NCBI RefSeq assembly: GCF_004762045.1
Contig: NZ_SJOM01000007.1
Coordinates: forward strand, 1,628,916-1,692,915
Direction: 5' to 3'
DNA length: 64,000 bases
DNA from: Mycobacterium sp. DL99
GTDB lineage: Bacteria > Actinomycetota > Actinomycetes > Mycobacteriales > Mycobacteriaceae
Shown piece after piece: positions 44,600 to 53,450 of the stretch. A program made the position numbers and the translations under genes. The notes beneath the pieces were generated by a model. The model was given only the letters and a program-made list of their open reading frames with translations. It was not told where the DNA came from and searched no databases. Every line of letters starts with the position of its first letter. The stretch's first letter is position 1.

Positions 44600-44691
44600 G
44601 GTCAGGGCACCATCCGATCGGGTGTGGGCGGTTGAGATTGTTCGATGAGGGAGGCAAGGGTTGGGCGACGTGCGGTTGTCGCCGGGTGTTG

Positions 44692-45684
44692 TCAGGCTTC
44701 GGTGAGGTAGCGGCGCACGACCGCAGCACCCGCTGGGTCGTGGTTGTCGAGAAATTGCACGACGTCGCCGACGGGCCCGATCCCGGCCTGAGGGCCGAAC
44801 TCGGTGACGGTTCTGGCGGCAGCCGCATTGGCGAATACCAGTGCGGCCTGCAGGTCCCAGCCGGCAGTGAGGCCGTACATCAGCGAGCTGCCGAAGGCGT
44901 CGCCGGCGCCGGTGACATCCACGGCCGAGACGGGGATGCCGGCGATCGCGATCCGGGTGCCGTCGTCGGTGTGGGCCGTGGCGCCGCCGGCACCAAGGGT
45001 GACGACGACGGTCCTGATCCCCTTCGCGAGCAGAGCCTCGACTCCACTCCCTCCGGGTGAACGCGCATCGAGCCGGGCCATGCCCACCTCATTGACGAGA
45101 ACGATGTCGACCGCGCTCAGCAGGTCGTCGTGTTCTTCACCTTCGGCGCAGACATCGAGGTCCACCGCCACGGTGACTCCCGCCGCGCGCACGTCTTGCA
45201 GCAGCTCGCGGCCCGAGACGTCACCGGGCGGCCGGAGCCGGTGCAATTCCATCGGCGTGGAGTAGATGAACGGTGCCGTCGCGAGATCTCGCCCCAACTC
45301 AGGCGTTACGGGGACCTGGTATTCCCCGACCTCGGGAATGAACACCACATGCTCGTCCCCGACGAGGTAGATCATCGTCCGTGAGTCGTTCAATGCCGGA
45401 TCGGTGAGCACGTGGCTCACCCCGACGCCGTTGTCCCCGAGACGGTGCAGCAACTGCTCTGCCACCGCCCCACCGTTGAGCGCCGTCACCAGTTCGCAGG
45501 AACCGGAGTACCCGGCATACCGGCAGGCCGCGTTTGCGATCATCCCGCCCGTAACCGGAGGGAGCATCTGCACCATCGCCTTGTCGGGTGGAGTCGGCCA
45601 CTTCTCCATGCGGTAGTACTCGTCGAGGGCAACATCGCCGATGAAGACGGCGGTGCGCCCGGCGGCAGGGACCGGCGCGCTCAT
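44692..45684 (-). CDS. PfkB-family carbohydrate/nucleoside kinase
   Basis: 330 residues from the ATG at 45684, overlapping the preceding stop (ATGA). Ribokinase fold: PPVTGGMIANAACRYAGYSG (substrate site), VVVTLGAGGATAHTDDGTRI and the PfkB signature VSAVDVTGAGDAFGSSLMYG with the catalytic aspartate. It phosphorylates a sugar, nucleoside or sugar-like product brought in by the neighbouring ABC importer. PELGRDLATAPFIYSTPM is a family-like strand. Cytoplasmic. Confidence 0.9.
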   Translation of the reverse strand: MSAPVPAAGRTAVFIGDVALDEYYRMEKWPTPPDKAMVQMLPPVTGGMIANAACRYAGYSGSCELVTALNGGAVAEQLLHRLGDNGVGVSHVLTDPALNDSRTMIYLVGDEHVVFIPEVGEYQVPVTPELGRDLATAPFIYSTPMELHRLRPPGDVSGRELLQDVRAAGVTVAVDLDVCAEGEEHDDLLSAVDIVLVNEVGMARLDARSPGGSGVEALLAKGIRTVVVTLGAGGATAHTDDGTRIAIAGIPVSAVDVTGAGDAFGSSLMYGLTAGWDLQAALVFANAAAARTVTEFGPQAGIGPVGDVVQFLDNHDPAGAAVVRRYLTEA

Positions 45685-46160
45685 CCGATCACCACGGGGC
45701 CGTCGAGCAGGTCCACCCACGCCGCGTCCGATTCGGGGACGCGGCCGGCGATCCACAGGTAGCTCGTCGCCGAGTCCCGGCCGCGGCAGGCGTCGTGCCA
45801 GACACCCGGCTCGAGAATGACGACATCACCACGTTCGAGAGTGAAAGCCTCGACCTGCGCGGCCATGGGCGCAGGCCCCTGGGTGGGCGGCGCGACAGCG
45901 AGCACGATCGGGGCGTTCGTGCACACGAGGACCTCTGTCGTGGTGCGGTGCCGCTCCATCTGCTTGCATTCCCACGGGCCTTGGGCGCATGACGTCATGC
46001 CCAATTGGGCTGAGCCCAAGGTCAATTCGCTTCGGGTGTGTACGTCGCTCCAACCGATACCCGCACCCCGCCCGACATCGTCTGAGTCCTCGGACAGGCG
46101 GAAGTGGGAACCGTAGGCCGCGAAGCCGGCCGAGGACACCGGCCGAGCGTCACACCGCAT
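45681..46160 (-). CDS. Ureidoglycolate-lyase-like cupin
   Basis: 159 residues from the ATG at 46160, which overlaps the BtpA-type stop by 11 bases; longer in-frame starts lie inside that gene. The core KQMERHRTTTEVLVCTNAPI, FTLERGDVVILEPGVWHDAC resembles the ureidoglycolate lyase/hydrolase cupin family (AllA), in which the metal- or substrate-binding histidines lie in ERH and VWH. Expected to open or hydrolyse a ureido or related intermediate, or to be a sugar lyase. Cytoplasmic. Confidence 0.75.
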   Translation of the reverse strand: MRCDARPVSSAGFAAYGSHFRLSEDSDDVGRGAGIGWSDVHTRSELTLGSAQLGMTSCAQGPWECKQMERHRTTTEVLVCTNAPIVLAVAPPTQGPAPMAAQVEAFTLERGDVVILEPGVWHDACRGRDSATSYLWIAGRVPESDAAWVDLLDGPVVIG

Positions 46161-46914
46161 GGCTGACCTGTCGCCGTGCCGCCTCGAAGGCTGTCGCGAG
46201 GCTGGCGACGTGCTCGGTCTCCACCGGCTGGTCATCGCGGTGGAAGCGCTTGAAGTAGCTTCCGACGATCGCGCCATCAGTATCTGCGAGTTGCAGTGCC
46301 ACGTTCTGCTCCGTCACCCCGGCACCCACGATCAGCGGGAAGTCGGGTCCGAGCAGATCCCGGAAACGTCCGATCTTGTTCATGTCCGTCACGCGTCCGG
46401 TCCCCGTACCCGTGACGACCACCGCATCGCACCGCTGTTCGGCCAGGGCGAGGTCGTCCCGCAGGGGCAATCCGGACAAGTACGGCTGGTACTTGAAGCG
46501 CACTCCGCCGAGTACGACGACGCCGGTGGATGAGCGCAACTCGGCCAGCCGGCTGCCGAATTCGGCATCCTGGTCGGGGGGAAGGTGTCCGGCCACCGAA
46601 TCGAGCTGGACGAATCGCGCGTAATACTGGCTTGCCAGACGGAATCCCGCTTCCATGTCGCGCAGCGCATTGACGCCGTACACGACATCTGACCGGTGCG
46701 AGGCCAGGTAATCCAGGACTTCCTCGACGACCGGGAGGGTCGCGAAGTAGTCCTCGACGATGACAGCGTCAACCCCGTTGTCCAGGTACTGGTCGAGTTC
46801 CTCCTTCGCGATGGCGACCTTCTCGGCGTTGTCGTCTCCGCGAAGGTGCAGCATGCCGATCAGCGGTTGGTCGACGCCAAAGCACTCGCGAAATCTCACA
46901 CGCGCAGTTCTCAC
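46150..46914 (-). CDS. BtpA/SgcQ-family TIM-barrel protein
   Basis: 254 residues from GTG at 46914, with AGGAGA seven bases upstream; the longer frame in this phase has no support. GVDQPLIGMLHLRGDD, LDQYLDNGVDAVIVEDYFAT, VVYGVNALRDMEAGFRLASQ, CDAVVVTGTGTGRVTDMNKI and PLIVGAGVTEQNVALQLADT match the BtpA family, whose E. coli member SgcQ lies in a cryptic sugar operon. The fold is a TIM-barrel; the reaction is unknown. First enzyme gene of the operon after the regulator. Confidence 0.85.
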   Translation of the reverse strand: MRTARVRFRECFGVDQPLIGMLHLRGDDNAEKVAIAKEELDQYLDNGVDAVIVEDYFATLPVVEEVLDYLASHRSDVVYGVNALRDMEAGFRLASQYYARFVQLDSVAGHLPPDQDAEFGSRLAELRSSTGVVVLGGVRFKYQPYLSGLPLRDDLALAEQRCDAVVVTGTGTGRVTDMNKIGRFRDLLGPDFPLIVGAGVTEQNVALQLADTDGAIVGSYFKRFHRDDQPVETEHVASLATAFEAARRQVSHAV

Positions 46915-47033
46915 TGTGGTTCTCCTGTTCTCACACCGGCGATGGCGCCGGCAAACTTGCTGGTCGTGACACGCCGACGACAGGCGTCGGGCGTCGGGTT
47001 CGAGGTGGGTGGCGGGTCTGTGCGCTCGCAGGC

Positions 47034-47792
47034 CTACGTATCGGTCCCGCCCACGGTGACCATGACCCGCACGGCGGCGGCCTGCGGTGAGTACTGGACC
47101 GTCGTGCGTTCCACGATCTCTCCGGCGGCGTCGTGCACCACGCCATTGACCTGGGTGAGGCAGCACACGGAGGGCTGCAGGTCAAGCCACTCCCGCGCCA
47201 GATCGGTCGGTGGCACCGCGCAGATCTCCAGTTCGGTGTGGTGTGGGGAGACGCCGTACTCCTCGCGGAGAACCTGATACAGCGATTCGACGGAGAAGTC
47301 GTGCTGGTCCAGGTTCGGGAAGCGTTCCAGTGACAGTCGGGATTCGTCGATGTTGACGAAGACGGTTTTGGAGTCGGTCTTCAATCCTCGGACGCGCACC
47401 AGGTGCAGCATCGGCTCGCCGGTGCGGTGATCGACCTCGCACTGGATGACTTTGGTCGTCGGCCGTTGCTGCTGGCTGCGGGCGAATTCGGTGAAGCTGC
47501 CGAAGTTCCAGATGCTGTGGCTCACCGGCGCCATCCGGACGTAGGTCCCTTTACCCCGGACCTGCTGGACCATTCCCTCACTGACCAGGATGGCCAGGGC
47601 GTTGCGGATCGTCCCACGCGTGGTCCCGAACATGCGCTGCAGTTCGGACTCCGACGGCAGGAGGCTGTCGTCGGGGTACGCGCCCGACACGATCATGCGC
47701 TTGAGATAGGCGCCGATCTGGACGTACAGCGGTGAGCGATCCTGCTCGTCCAGCAGCGGTGAGCGATCCTGCTCGTCGTCCAACAGCGTCAT
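47034..47792 (-). CDS. GntR/HutC-type regulator with UTRA domain
   Basis: 252 residues. Winged helix: YVQIGAYLKRMIVSGAYPDD, LLPSESELQRMFGTTRGTIR, VQQVRGKGTYVRMAP. The UTRA effector domain runs from about residue 90 (PMLHLVRVRGLKTDSKTVFV, LREEYGVSPHHTELEICAVP). UTRA domains sense phosphorylated sugars or urocanate-like metabolites. It is the first gene of the minus-strand island and probably represses the operon starting at 46914, 119 bases downstream. The N-terminal DEQDRSPL block is duplicated by a 27-base tandem repeat. Confidence 0.92.
   Translation of the reverse strand: MTLLDDEQDRSPLLDEQDRSPLYVQIGAYLKRMIVSGAYPDDSLLPSESELQRMFGTTRGTIRNALAILVSEGMVQQVRGKGTYVRMAPVSHSIWNFGSFTEFARSQQQRPTTKVIQCEVDHRTGEPMLHLVRVRGLKTDSKTVFVNIDESRLSLERFPNLDQHDFSVESLYQVLREEYGVSPHHTELEICAVPPTDLAREWLDLQPSVCCLTQVNGVVHDAAGEIVERTTVQYSPQAAAVRVMVTVGGTDT
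47727..47777 (-). repeat. 27-base in-frame tandem duplication in the GntR gene
   Basis: The block at 47727-47750 recurs at 47754-47777 (period 27, 24 of 24 bases identical), giving two copies of Asp-Glu-Gln-Asp-Arg-Ser-Pro-Leu ahead of the winged helix. A recent slippage event that keeps the frame. Confidence 0.85.
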
Positions 47793-47813
47793 CGGCGTCC
47801 TCTCCGGGGTAGT

Positions 47814-47827
47814 TGTCTACCTGTCTA
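47814..47827 (-). promoter_or_regulatory. Tandem TGTCTA boxes upstream of the GntR gene
   Basis: TGTCTA at 47814-47819 and again at 47822-47827 with an 8-base period, between the GntR start and the duplicated terminator. GntR/HutC operators commonly contain GTCTA/TAGAC half-sites, so this is a plausible autoregulatory operator. TAGACA recurs at 39181-39186. Confidence 0.45.
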
Positions 47828-47894
47828 TACATCTATCCCAGTGAGCTCGATCACGTCAAGGGTTCCATGGGACCGGAGTCACGTCCCACTGAAA

Positions 47895-47924
47895 AAGGCC
47901 CCATCCCTTGCGGGATGGGGCCTT
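47895..47924 (-). terminator. Terminator after whiB3 copy 2
   Basis: AAGGCCCCATCCC, TTGC loop, GGGATGGGGCCTT: a 13-pair perfect stem directly after the gene's end on the minus strand, with an A-run (T-run on the minus-strand transcript) at 47892-47896. Confidence 0.85.
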
Positions 47925-47956
47925 GTCAGCTCGGCGTATGAAGTTTGCTGTGAAGC

Positions 47957-48247
47957 TCAGGCGCTGCGGCGGATGCCCCGCTTGAGCAAGAGCTCGCGCT
48001 CGGACTCACTCAGGCCGCCCCAGATGCCGTACGGCTCGCCGACGGCCAGTGCGTGTGAACGGCACTGGGTGATCACCGGGCAGCTGCGGCACATCTCCTT
48101 GGCGCGCACCTCACGTTGAGCCCGGGCCCGTCCGCGTTCACCATCGGGGTGGAAGAACATCGATGAATCGACACCACGGCAAAGTCCTTGCATTTGCCAA
48201 TCCCAGATATCCGCATTGGGTCCGGGAAGCTGCTGCGGCTGCGGCAT
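47957..48247 (-). CDS. whiB3: WhiB3 redox-sensing transcription factor, copy 2 (ancestral position)
   Basis: 96 residues from the ATG at 48247. MPQPQQLPGPNADIWDWQMQ, GLCRGVDSSMFFHPDGERGR, KEMCRSCPVITQC and EPYGIWGGLSESERELLLKR match M. tuberculosis WhiB3 (Rv3416) very closely. Four cysteines hold a 4Fe-4S cluster; basic residues after GIWGG contact DNA or sigma factor. WhiB3 senses NO, O2 and redox state and controls lipid and virulence genes in pathogenic species. Located next to the Rv3415c-like gene as expected. Confidence 0.95.
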   Translation of the reverse strand: MPQPQQLPGPNADIWDWQMQGLCRGVDSSMFFHPDGERGRARAQREVRAKEMCRSCPVITQCRSHALAVGEPYGIWGGLSESERELLLKRGIRRSA

Positions 48248-48318
48248 TTGGAAAACCCCTCTCTGCTCGCCCATTTCGCCAACGCGGGCGGGTTTGAGTC
48301 GGTGGAACCGAACTGAGC

Positions 48319-48683
48319 TCATGTCGCCGATGACCGCTCGTGCACACAAACTAGGGGGACTGAATAAACCGCGTCAATAGCCTGCCGGTGTGCTAAAGGG
48401 CATAATCGCAGGTCGAGAATTTACATCACGTTCATCGTTGCGATGCCTTGACGGAGACATGAGTGTTAGGGCAGTGGCAACGGTCTTCAGGTTTCCCCTG
48501 TTCGGGCAGGCGGGAGCGTTGTGTGCAATTCCGGGCGGGCGATAGTTAGTTGACATGCCATTAACATTTGAGTCATCAATTGTTAACTAATGACCGGGGA
48601 GCAAAGTGAATTTCGGAGTATCCGCCGGCCCCGCGTTGCCCGGGGGTTTGCAAGGGCCTCGGGATTGATAGCGTCGCGAACCG
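48319..48683. promoter_or_regulatory. Divergent promoter region of whiB3 and the Rv3415c-like gene
   Basis: About 365 bases without a gene, notably AT-rich for this genome. At 48561-48586 TTAACATTTG faces CAATTGTTAA across six bases (9 of 10 pairs), and TTGACA lies at 48550-48555. These are candidate operator and -35 elements. Long divergent leaders before whiB3 are known from other mycobacteria. No RNA gene was recognised. Confidence 0.5.
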
Positions 48684-49481
48684 ATGACTGCAATCGCAGC
48701 GGCCGCTCCGGCCCTGGCTGACGCCGCCTTCGGGGCCGACCCCGGCCGGTGGCCGTTGCCCCCTGCAACCACCCCGCACGAGCGGTGGCTGCGGGCGGTC
48801 GCCGCCGGAGCGCAGGGGCGTTACGGCTGTGCCCTCACCGAACTCGACGCGATCCTGCGGTGCCGGGACTCCGGTCCGCTGGTGTCGCTGGCGCACAGCA
48901 CCCGGGCCTCGTTCCTTCGCCAGCTGGGTGGGCATGAGCGCGCTCGCGGCGCCGACGGTCAGGCGTGGGCTCACTGCGGCGACGATGACGAGGCTGCCTC
49001 CGACGCGCTCGTCGGGCTGGCCGCCGATGCCCTCGGGGTCGGGCGCTTCGGTGTATCGGCCCGGCTGCTCGACCGGGCGCGCGCCGTCGACACGCCCGGC
49101 GACTCACGTCAGCGGATCCGGCTGGCATGGGTGAGCGCCGAACTGGCGATGGTGCAGGGCGACGGTGCCACGGCGGTCGAACACGCCCGCCGCGGTGTGG
49201 CGGCGGCTGCCGGTCACCGTTCGACGCGCCACGCCGTGAAATCTGATGTCGTGCTCGCCGCAGCGCTGTGTAGTGCCGGCGAGGTGGACGCGGCGCGGGA
49301 GGTCGCCGACGCGGCACTGCCGGCCACCGAGAAATCCGGGTTGATCCCGCTGCGGTGGGCGGTGGCCTGCGTGCTGGCCGATATCGGGAGTGCCTCGCAC
49401 GACGCCGCGCAAATCGGCCGGATCCGTGACCTCAGCGCCGATACAGTGCGTCGCAGAGGCGGGGTATGGGCCGGCGCGTAG
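48684..49481 (+). CDS. Rv3415c-like conserved protein
   Basis: 265 residues. Helical, with repeated Ala-rich hairpins (ALTELDAILRCRDSGPLVSL, HSTRASFLRQLGGHERARGA, LIPLRWAVACVLADIGSASH) reminiscent of TPR proteins. No signal peptide. In mycobacteria the gene is always next to whiB3 and sigD (from memory), suggesting a link to SigD or WhiB3 control. It precedes sigD by 101 bases. Function unknown. Confidence 0.8.
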   Translation: MTAIAAAAPALADAAFGADPGRWPLPPATTPHERWLRAVAAGAQGRYGCALTELDAILRCRDSGPLVSLAHSTRASFLRQLGGHERARGADGQAWAHCGDDDEAASDALVGLAADALGVGRFGVSARLLDRARAVDTPGDSRQRIRLAWVSAELAMVQGDGATAVEHARRGVAAAAGHRSTRHAVKSDVVLAAALCSAGEVDAAREVADAALPATEKSGLIPLRWAVACVLADIGSASHDAAQIGRIRDLSADTVRRRGGVWAGA

Positions 49482-49582
49482 AACCGGCACCGTCACGGTT
49501 CCGCCTGATTTGATCGTTATTGTTTAGCTGAGCCAATCGCCGCGAGTGTCGGTGCAACGTAACGCTGGAGAGATCGCCCACG

Positions 49583-50161
49583 ATGACAAGTTCGGGAGAC
49601 CGTCTCGACATTGTCGTTGCTGAGGCAGTGGCAGGTGATCGGAACGCGCTCTCGGAAGTGCTGGAGATCATTCGGCCGATCGTCGTTCGGTATGTCCGGG
49701 CGAGGGTGGGGGCGACCGAGCGCAGTGGTCTGTCAGCTGATGACGTTGCGCAGGAGGTGTGCTTGGCCGCCATAACGGCGCTGCCGCGCTACAAAGATCA
49801 GGGACGCCCGTTCCTGGCCTTTGTGTATGGCATCGCTGCGCACAAGGTTGCTGACGCGCACCGCGCGGCGGCCAGGAATCGTGCCGAGCCCACCGATGTG
49901 GTGCCCGAGCGGTTCTCCCTTGACGCGGGGCCCGAGCAGTCTGCGCTCGACACCGAATCTTCTGAACGGATGGCCAGGCTGCTGTCCGTGCTGCCCGAAA
50001 AGCAGCGCGAGATCCTGATCCTGCGTGTCGTGGTCGGCATGAGTGCCGAGGAGACCGCCGAGGCGGTCGGCAGCACCGCCGGTGCGGTGCGCGTCGCTCA
50101 GCACCGTGCCCTGGCCCGGCTGAAGAACGAGATCATGGCGACGGGGCGGGATCATGCCTGA
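49583..50161 (+). CDS. sigD: ECF RNA polymerase sigma factor SigD
   Basis: 192 residues. Sigma region 2 (LEIIRPIVVRYVRARVGATE, SADDVAQEVCLAAITALPRY, FLAFVYGIAAHKVADAHRAA) and region 4 (LLSVLPEKQREILILRVVVG, MSAEETAEAVGSTAGAVRVA, QHRALARLKNEI). ECF factor held inactive by RsdA at the membrane. Its stop overlaps rsdA by eight bases. Equivalent to Rv3414c; associated with stationary-phase and starvation transcription. Confidence 0.96.
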   Translation: MTSSGDRLDIVVAEAVAGDRNALSEVLEIIRPIVVRYVRARVGATERSGLSADDVAQEVCLAAITALPRYKDQGRPFLAFVYGIAAHKVADAHRAAARNRAEPTDVVPERFSLDAGPEQSALDTESSERMARLLSVLPEKQREILILRVVVGMSAEETAEAVGSTAGAVRVAQHRALARLKNEIMATGRDHA

Positions 50162-51338
50162 CTTCGGCCGCTGGACCTCAAACGGTGGTGATCCGTCCCT
50201 CAACGAGATCAACCGGTCCGAGAAATTCATCGAGGCCTTGTCCCTCGAGCGTCAGGTCTATGCCACCGACCGGGAGGAGGCCGAACTGGCCGTCCTGCTG
50301 GCCGGGTGGCGTGACGACGCACGGCGCACCCCGATGTCGGGCATCGCGACGCCCCGCGAGGCGGTTGCGGCGCTCAACAAGGCCACCGGGCAGGGGCGTG
50401 TGCGCATGCCGATGGCGCTGGTGGGGTCGATGGCCGCCGCGCTGCTGTGCCTCGGCGGGTTCGGCGCGGCCGTGTACGGCTCGGGCCCCGGCGACGCGCT
50501 CTACGGCGTGCGCGGACTGGTCTTCGGGTCGGCGCCGGTGACGCGCGATGTGGGCGTCGAGTTGGCGTCCAGTGAGCTCAAACAGGTTCAGCAGCTGATC
50601 GACGAAGGGCAGTGGGAGCAGGCGCAGCAGAAGCTGCAGACCCTCACCACCACGGTCGCCACCGTCGGTGACGAGCAGCGCAAACAGGAACTCGTCGACC
50701 AGTGGCAGCAGCTGTCGGTGAAGGTGGAGAACCGCGATCCGAACGCGACCGTGCCGCCTGATGCGCCGCCGGTGGTGTTGCCTGAGGTGACCGTGACGAC
50801 GACACCGTCGTCCCCGGCTGAGAGCACGTCCGAGCAGACCCCGACGACGACGCCGACAACCGGACCCTCGACCTCACCGACCGAGACCACACCCGGCTCG
50901 GAGACATCGAACCCGTCGGCGACATCGACGCCGTCGGAGACCTCGCAACCGACGACCACTGCGCCGTCGACGCCGCCGTCCTCGTCCGCGACACCGTCGC
51001 CGACGACCAGTGCCGAGCCGACGACGAGCGCGTCGGCCCCGGCGACCGCTCCGTCGTCGGCGACCTCACAGCCTTCGGCGACGCACACGACATCGGTACC
51101 GACCACCTCGGCCGCTCCGGCAGCTGAGCCACCGCCGGTGACCACCACGACCGTCGCGCCTGCGGTGGAACCCACGTCTGTGCCGTCGGCACCGCCGGTA
51201 CGCGCCACGACGCCTGCGCCTGTCGAGAACGGTAGTGGCGCAGATCACGAGGGCCCGGCGGGCGGGCGAGGTGGGGGGTCGGCGTTGCCGACGGTCGAAC
51301 TGCCCCTGTTGCCGGGGCTAGGCGGCAATCAGCGGTAG
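50154..51338 (+). CDS. rsdA: Membrane-bound anti-sigma-D factor RsdA
   Basis: 394 residues. The N-terminal cytoplasmic anti-sigma domain covers about 1-85 (LNEINRSEKFIEALSLERQV, AELAVLLAGWRDDARRTPMS), one membrane helix follows (PMALVGSMAAALLCLGGFGA), then an extracytoplasmic stretch (SGPGDALYGVRGLVFGSAPV, helical LKQVQQLIDEGQWEQAQQKL) and a long Ser/Thr/Pro-rich tail from about residue 215. The family is released by regulated proteolysis and ClpXP. Translationally coupled to sigD. Equivalent to Rv3413c. The disordered tail is probably wall-facing. Confidence 0.94.
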   Translation: MPDFGRWTSNGGDPSLNEINRSEKFIEALSLERQVYATDREEAELAVLLAGWRDDARRTPMSGIATPREAVAALNKATGQGRVRMPMALVGSMAAALLCLGGFGAAVYGSGPGDALYGVRGLVFGSAPVTRDVGVELASSELKQVQQLIDEGQWEQAQQKLQTLTTTVATVGDEQRKQELVDQWQQLSVKVENRDPNATVPPDAPPVVLPEVTVTTTPSSPAESTSEQTPTTTPTTGPSTSPTETTPGSETSNPSATSTPSETSQPTTTAPSTPPSSSATPSPTTSAEPTTSASAPATAPSSATSQPSATHTTSVPTTSAAPAAEPPPVTTTTVAPAVEPTSVPSAPPVRATTPAPVENGSGADHEGPAGGRGGGSALPTVELPLLPGLGGNQR

Positions 51339-51763
51339 CCGTCGGTGTCCGAGGTGGCCTCGTTGAGGGAGGCGTCGGCGTAACCGCGGCAGTAGTCCCA
51401 CGTCACGTAGGCATCAGGCTCGGGATCATAGGCCGGCTCGTGCGGGCGTACCGTGCCGTCGACAAGTAGCTGCAGCAGGTTGGCCCGCAGCATGTCCCAG
51501 TCGTGGTAGTGGTCCTGCTGGCATTCGTCGCAGCAGACGACGAGGCCACGAATTCCCTTGTGCGCCAACAACGCTTCGTACACCGCGAGATCGGCTAGAT
51601 CAGCCTCGACAGCCGTCCGTTCCTGGGGGTCCAGAGGCTGGCCCGGCTCGATCGCGTCCAGCGCAGCCGACGGATCGCAAGGATCGTCGGCAAACGGATC
51701 GGGCGGCAAACCAGGGGGGAGGTGGTCACGCACGAGTCCCACACTACGCAGCCGTACTCCCAT
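51329..51763 (-). CDS. DUF5319 protein (Rv3412 homologue)
   Basis: 144 residues from the ATG at 51763, giving the conserved MGVRLRSVGLVRDHLPPGLP start. The core VCCDECQQDHYHDWDMLRAN and YDPEPDAYVTWDYCRGYADA is nearly invariant in mycobacteria. The CCDEC/H cluster and a later Cys could bind zinc. Overlaps the rsdA end by ten bases on the other strand and is divergent from guaB2. Function unknown; small acidic cytosolic protein. Confidence 0.85.
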   Translation of the reverse strand: MGVRLRSVGLVRDHLPPGLPPDPFADDPCDPSAALDAIEPGQPLDPQERTAVEADLADLAVYEALLAHKGIRGLVVCCDECQQDHYHDWDMLRANLLQLLVDGTVRPHEPAYDPEPDAYVTWDYCRGYADASLNEATSDTDGYR

Positions 51764-51792
51764 CGCGCCAGCCGTCCTGATGTGCGCCGTGA

Positions 51793-53421
<1,629 letters not shown>

Positions 53422-53450
53422 ATCGGTGGGGCAGGAGACTAAGAACAGTC

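Larger units (their letters stand above)
47887..48318 (-). repeat. whiB3 duplication unit, copy 2
   Basis: Terminator, whiB3 and leader matching 37281-37697. This copy has the conserved neighbour (Rv3415c-like gene, then sigD) and is taken as the ancestral locus. Confidence 0.85.

Noticed and set aside
46915..47033. Small gene between the BtpA-type and GntR genes
   Set aside because: Only the BtpA leader and RBS are visible; the open frame there is an upstream run-through of the BtpA phase.
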